The notes below the pieces were generated by a model. The model was not told the DNA's origin. It did no database searches and saw nothing but the letters and a program-made list of their open reading frames with translations. The position numbers were made by a program, and so were the translations under genes. From the NCBI GenBank assembly GCA_003696675.1, contig RFGH01000229.1:27296-91295 (forward strand): 64,000 nt of DNA, written 5' to 3'. Positions 59,977 to 64,000 of the stretch are shown here, one piece after another; the stretch's first letter is position 1, and the number at the start of each line of letters is the position of its first letter. This DNA is from Planctomycetota bacterium. GTDB lineage: Bacteria; Planctomycetota; Phycisphaerae; Phycisphaerales; UBA1924.

Positions 59977-62900
59977 ATGGCCCACTCAGACATCCCCGTC
60001 ATCGGCCCCGTCCTCTCCAAACTCTTCGGCTCACGGAATGAGCGCATCGTCAAGCGGTACACCCAGCGCGTCGAGGCGATTGCCGCCCTCGAGCCGGATA
60101 TGCGCCGATTGACCGACTCTCAGCTCCGCGGCAAGCTGACCGAGTTCCGCGAGCGGATCGACAAGGGCGAGAAACCCGACGACCTGCTGGTCGAGGTCTT
60201 TGCGGTCGCCCGCGAGGGCATGGACCGGGCCGTAGGCATTCGGGCCATCTTCAACCCCGATCTGAAGTTTGACCCCTCCCGGCTGCCGAGCACGGCCCGC
60301 GACCTGTACGCCGAGACCAAGGCCAAGATGGATGCTCTCGAGCCGGCCGCGCCGGATGGACCCTATCTGGGCTGCAACGGGCCTGTCCCGGGCTGGATGC
60401 AGGTCGAAATCCCGAACGAGATTTACGATGCCGTTCGCGAGCTTTACCCCGAGTCCCGTCCTCCGTTCCGTGCCCGTCCCTTCGATGTTCAGCTGATCGG
60501 CGGCATGGTGCTGGGTCAGGGCAAGATCGCCGAGATGAAGACCGGCGAGGGCAAGACCATCGTCGCCCCCCTCGCGGCGTACATGGCCGCCTGCCAACGC
60601 CAGCAGGTCCATGTCGTCACTGTCAACGACTACCTCGTCCAGCGTGACCGTGACTGGACCTTCCCCTTCTTCTGTTGGCTGGGCTTGACGGTGGGGGCCA
60701 TCCACCCCCAGCACATGCAGCCCGAGGAAGAAAAGCGACGCATGTATCGCTGCGATGTGGTCTACGGCACCACCAGCGAGTTCGGCTTCGACTACCTCCG
60801 CGACAACATGAAGCGGTCGGTCGAGCAGCAGGTGCAGCGCAAGCGTCAGTTCGCCATCGTGGACGAGGTCGACTCGACCCTGATCGACGAGGCTCGCACC
60901 CCGCTGATCATCTCGGGCATGGCTCATAACGACCAGCCGCGATACGACTTGGCGGACAGACTGGCTCGCCAGCTGGTCGAGAAGCAGAAGCCTTGGCAGC
61001 AGCTCGACGACAAGGTCAAGGCCTGCAAGGAGCGGATCAAGGGCCTCGAGGGTGACATCCGCCAGGTCCGAGACAAGTCCCAGGTGCCCGAACTGAAGAA
61101 ACGGCTCGACGCGGCCAAGGCAGAGCTGCCCCAACTGGAGACACAGCGCGACCAGTTCGTGCAGTACTACGAGGTCCAGATGGATCGCAAGCAGGCGCAC
61201 CTGACGCATGAAGGCATCGCCGAGGCGCAGCGTCTGGCCGGCATCGGTTCGTTCTATGTGGACGAGAACATGGACATGCCTCACTTGCTCGAGCAGGCGA
61301 TTCGGGCGTACGCGGTGTACGAGCGTGACCGTGATTACATCGTGATGGATGTTCCCGACCGTATGACCGGGCGTACCGAGCCGAGTGTGGTCATCGTCGA
61401 CACGAATACCGGCCGTCCCATGATCGGGCGACAGTGGTCCGACGGGCTTCATCAGGCGGTGGAGTGCAAGGAGGGCGTGCCGATCAAGCCCGAGACGCAG
61501 ACAGTTGCGTCGGTCACGATCCAGAACTTCTTCAAGATGTACAAGCGCCTGAGCGGCATGACCGGCACCGCCGACACCGAGGCCCAGGAGTTTCATGACA
61601 TCTACAGCCTCGATGTTGTGTCGATCCCGACAAACCGCCCCATCGCGCGGCGCGACCACGACGATCTCATGTTCCTGCGTGCGAAGGACAAGTGGGAGGA
61701 GATTGTCGATGAAATCAAGCGGTTCCACGACATCGGGCAGCCGGTCCTCGTCGGTACGACATCGGTGGAGAAGTCCGAGCTGCTCAGCCGCATGCTTTCG
61801 GGAAAGTATCAGATCAAGCACGAGGTGCTCAACGCCAAACAGCATGAGCGTGAGGCCAACATCGTGCTCGACGCCGGACAGCTCGGCGCGGTTGTGATCG
61901 CGACGAACATGGCTGGTCGCGGCACCGATATCAAGTTGGGCAACTTCACCCGCGAGCAACTCATCGAGCACTGGCTCCGTCGCGGCATCGCGTCCCGGGA
62001 ACTCAAACCGGACTTCACCGACGAGCAGCTCCGCGAGAATATCTATCGCAAGATTGCTTCATCCGAGCTTCCCGGCATGACCAAACGCGAAGCCGAGTCA
62101 ATGCCCTTCGCGGAGCTCGAACTCGCGCTGCTCCGCCATTGGGCAGCCGAGTTTTCTTGGATGACCGAGAAACAGATCGCCGGTGCATCGGCGGACGAGC
62201 TCCGCGCCGAGCTCGACAAGAACGGGCGTTGCAAACTGCATCGCATCTCCTGGGCCGACGATGTCGAGGGGCTCGGCGGCTTGCATGTCATCGGCACCGA
62301 GCGCCACGAGTCCCGCCGCATCGACAATCAGCTCCGCGGCCGATCGGGCCGGCAGGGCGACCAGGGATCCTCGCGTTTCTTCGTATCACTCGAAGACGAC
62401 CTGATGAAGCTCTTCGCCGGTGAAACGACCATGAAGCTCCTCGCCCGCATGGGCATGAAGGAGGGCGATGCGATCGAGCACCCCTGGCTCTCCAAGAATG
62501 TCGAGCGTGCACAGAAGAAGGTCGAGGAACGAAACTTCCAGATCCGCAAAAACATCCTCGAGTACGACGAGGTTATGGAGCACCAGCGTCAGCGGTTCTA
62601 CGGCCTGCGCCAGCGTGTGCTCGAGGGTCGGGCCGTCAAAGAGCTCATCTTCGAGGACATCGGATCCGTCGTCGATGCCGCCATTGCCGAGTACCTCGAT
62701 CCCGACTATGCAGCGCACTCCGCGGCCGAGTACGCCAAGAGCATGCTCGACTGCTCCATCCTGCCCGACCGACTCCGCGGAAAGGACGCCGATGAGATGG
62801 AGGTCGTGATCCGGCGTCTGGCCAAGGAGGACGCCGCCGCCACCATCAGCATGACACTCGGCGAGTACATGCCCGTGGAAGGCTCGGAAGTATCGGTCGA

Positions 62901-64000
62901 CTTCGACTCGGCCGGGCTGCATCGCTGGGCCAAGAACCGCTTCGGGGTCGAACTTGAGTCCGCCGAGGAGCTCCGCGAGGGGGGCGCCGCAGAACGCCGG
63001 CAGATCCAGGAAATGCTCGAGCAAGCCGCGTTCGCACGCATCGACGCGACCGAACTGCCCGACCTGCCCAAGTTCGCCGAGAAGGGCTACGGCGCACGCC
63101 AGCTCGCCGCATGGGTGAAGCGAAAGTTCACATTCGATGTTGACCCTGAAGAGATCCAGGCGGCGCATGAGGACGATCAACGCGAGGTCCGGGATCTGAT
63201 CATCGAGCGGGCACGCGAGGCTTACCGCGTCCGGGAGATCGAGTTCCCCGTGGATTACGCCATGCAGAACGCCATGCTCATGGCCCGCCAGGACCCGCAG
63301 GCGGCCTTCGGTGTGCTGTCCGATTGGGCCCGGCGACGCTTCGGCGTGGAGATCTCTCCCGAGGAGATCAAGAGCACACCGCCGGCGAAGATGCGAGAAC
63401 GCCTGATCGAGTTGTCCCGTCGTGCTTCGGATGAAGACAAGCTGACCAAGCAGATCGCGGAGGCCCTTGCCCAGCCCGACGACGAATCGCTCGATCGCTA
63501 CCTCAAAGACACCTTCGGCGCGGGCATCACCGATCGGATGCGTTACCTTGATCACGAAGATCGTGAGAACGCCATCCGCGCCCGAGTCGAGACCCTCGCC
63601 CGTCCGGAGATGCTCCAGTTCGAGCAGATGATCCTGATTGAGACCTTCGATCAGGTCTGGAAAGACCATCTGTACGCAATGGATCAACTCCGGGACACGA
63701 TCGGCTTCCGGGCCATCGCTCAGACAGACCCGAAGATCGAGTTCAAACGCGAGGGTCAGCGATACTTCCTCGGTGCGATGCGTGAGATCCGCGAGCGGGT
63801 CACCGACTTTGTGTTCAAAGCGCGGCTCGCGCCGCCCCGCCCCATGCCGGGCGGCCCGGGCGGACCCGGAGGGCCGATGCGCCCTGCACAGGTTCCTCAG
63901 GGGACCCCGGCCGCGCCGACCCAGCCGCGTCCGGCCCCGCAGGGCGGCGTGGGCCACATCTTCGGCTCCACCATCTCGGGACCGGGCTTCAGCTTCGGCC
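59977..64000 (+). CDS. secA: Preprotein translocase ATPase SecA (3' end beyond window)
   Basis: At least 1341 residues, against ~900 for the usual SecA. It drives Sec-dependent export through SecYEG. Walker A MKTGEGKT at residues 187-194; VVYGTTSEFGFDYLRDNM; Walker B IVDEVDSTLIDEARTPL; MTGTADTEAQEF; VIATNMAGRGTDIKLG; LRGRSGRQGDQGSSRFF. Residues ~329-408 hold a charged coiled-coil insertion. The helical scaffold region is expanded (~residues 850-1280), and the C-terminus is Gly/Pro-rich without the zinc tail seen so far. AAGG lies 8 bases before the ATG at 59977. Confidence 0.96.
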   Translation, partial: MAHSDIPVIGPVLSKLFGSRNERIVKRYTQRVEAIAALEPDMRRLTDSQLRGKLTEFRERIDKGEKPDDLLVEVFAVAREGMDRAVGIRAIFNPDLKFDPSRLPSTARDLYAETKAKMDALEPAAPDGPYLGCNGPVPGWMQVEIPNEIYDAVRELYPESRPPFRARPFDVQLIGGMVLGQGKIAEMKTGEGKTIVAPLAAYMAACQRQQVHVVTVNDYLVQRDRDWTFPFFCWLGLTVGAIHPQHMQPEEEKRRMYRCDVVYGTTSEFGFDYLRDNMKRSVEQQVQRKRQFAIVDEVDSTLIDEARTPLIISGMAHNDQPRYDLADRLARQLVEKQKPWQQLDDKVKACKERIKGLEGDIRQVRDKSQVPELKKRLDAAKAELPQLETQRDQFVQYYEVQMDRKQAHLTHEGIAEAQRLAGIGSFYVDENMDMPHLLEQAIRAYAVYERDRDYIVMDVPDRMTGRTEPSVVIVDTNTGRPMIGRQWSDGLHQAVECKEGVPIKPETQTVASVTIQNFFKMYKRLSGMTGTADTEAQEFHDIYSLDVVSIPTNRPIARRDHDDLMFLRAKDKWEEIVDEIKRFHDIGQPVLVGTTSVEKSELLSRMLSGKYQIKHEVLNAKQHEREANIVLDAGQLGAVVIATNMAGRGTDIKLGNFTREQLIEHWLRRGIASRELKPDFTDEQLRENIYRKIASSELPGMTKREAESMPFAELELALLRHWAAEFSWMTEKQIAGASADELRAELDKNGRCKLHRISWADDVEGLGGLHVIGTERHESRRIDNQLRGRSGRQGDQGSSRFFVSLEDDLMKLFAGETTMKLLARMGMKEGDAIEHPWLSKNVERAQKKVEERNFQIRKNILEYDEVMEHQRQRFYGLRQRVLEGRAVKELIFEDIGSVVDAAIAEYLDPDYAAHSAAEYAKSMLDCSILPDRLRGKDADEMEVVIRRLAKEDAAATISMTLGEYMPVEGSEVSVDFDSAGLHRWAKNRFGVELESAEELREGGAAERRQIQEMLEQAAFARIDATELPDLPKFAEKGYGARQLAAWVKRKFTFDVDPEEIQAAHEDDQREVRDLIIERAREAYRVREIEFPVDYAMQNAMLMARQDPQAAFGVLSDWARRRFGVEISPEEIKSTPPAKMRERLIELSRRASDEDKLTKQIAEALAQPDDESLDRYLKDTFGAGITDRMRYLDHEDRENAIRARVETLARPEMLQFEQMILIETFDQVWKDHLYAMDQLRDTIGFRAIAQTDPKIEFKREGQRYFLGAMREIRERVTDFVFKARLAPPRPMPGGPGGPGGPMRPAQVPQGTPAAPTQPRPAPQGGVGHIFGSTISGPGFSFG

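Noticed and set aside
60031..61971. A 646-codon minus-strand frame opposite secA
   Set aside because: A pure antisense shadow of secA; composition is Leu/His/Val/Asp-rich with no motif or start signal.
62386..63957. A 523-codon minus-strand frame opposite the 3' part of secA
   Set aside because: Antisense shadow. The SecA frame continues through it with recognisable sequence.

Overview
The window looks like chromosomal DNA of a planctomycete of the class Phycisphaerae. The base composition is GC-rich. Three exported proteins end in the two-copy 'GC-type dockerin' tail (DLAAPFG..NIFD.QA.I.LYN, ending NQGCP) that is typical of that lineage. Other lineage-consistent traits are an oversized SecA, lysine/alanine-rich 'histone H1-like' tails on an HU protein and on a DksA-like protein, and membrane-bound SpoIIE-type phosphatases. 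The assignment is an inference from these traits; there is no rRNA in the window. I see no insertion sequence, prophage, CRISPR array, attachment site or replication origin. The window is core chromosome with a few lineage-specific genes. Both ends cut a gene: an exported protease-like gene at the left and secA at the right.

Layout. 1-2.8 kb: two tandem paralogous exported metalloprotease-type genes and rpmE, all on the minus strand. 2.9-7.2 kb: a tightly coupled four-gene membrane redox cluster (two tiny membrane proteins, a ferric-reductase-like/Rieske protein, a Cys-motif membrane protein), then an S10 carboxypeptidase and a DUF2231-like membrane protein. 7.2-8.9 kb: recA with a long leader and tRNA-Leu(CAG). 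9-16.6 kb: a 919-residue coiled-coil lipoprotein, a divergent RNase HII-like protein coupled to ribD, and convergent alkaline phosphatase and ygfZ. 16.7-21.6 kb: M42 aminopeptidase, Dps, an HTH-receiver regulator and an exported HEAT-repeat protein with a receiver-like insert.

22-27.8 kb is a pilus/type II secretion-like cluster: three pseudopilins, a small membrane protein, a secretin with a long C-terminal extension and a TPR lipoprotein. No assembly ATPase is present here. 27.7-33.1 kb: recJ divergent from a PduO-type cobalamin adenosyltransferase across a perfect 17-bp palindrome, then two tandem membrane PP2C/SpoIIE phosphatases. 33.1-40.5 kb: MazG-like protein, rpsL and rpsG (each with its own terminator), phosphoesterase, GNAT, ThiF/MoeB-type E1, DinB-like, MBL hydrolase, cupin and a membrane-anchored helical-repeat protein. 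40.5-44.2 kb: lspA with a DksA-like gene, accA, proC. 44.2-49 kb: a methyltransferase-ABC transporter operon divergent from ubiD. 49-55.3 kb: DacB, a hypothetical protein, a response regulator and two GC-dockerin proteins. 55.5-64 kb: psuG, HU, an endonuclease/phosphatase-family protein, a 2-hydroxyacid dehydrogenase, a stand-alone class II RNR C-terminal-type domain, a small hypothetical protein and the start of secA.

Functional themes are translocation and surface display (SecA, LspA, pseudopilins, secretin, dockerin-tailed enzymes, lipoproteins), nucleic-acid maintenance (RecA, RecJ, RNase HII-like, HU), B12-linked metabolism (PduO-type transferase and the RNR-like domain) and peptidoglycan (DacB). 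ATGA, GTGA or longer start/stop overlaps join many same-strand neighbours, so translational coupling is a recurring feature. Start codons were chosen by Shine-Dalgarno spacing, signal peptides and family N-termini. GTG and TTG starts are common.
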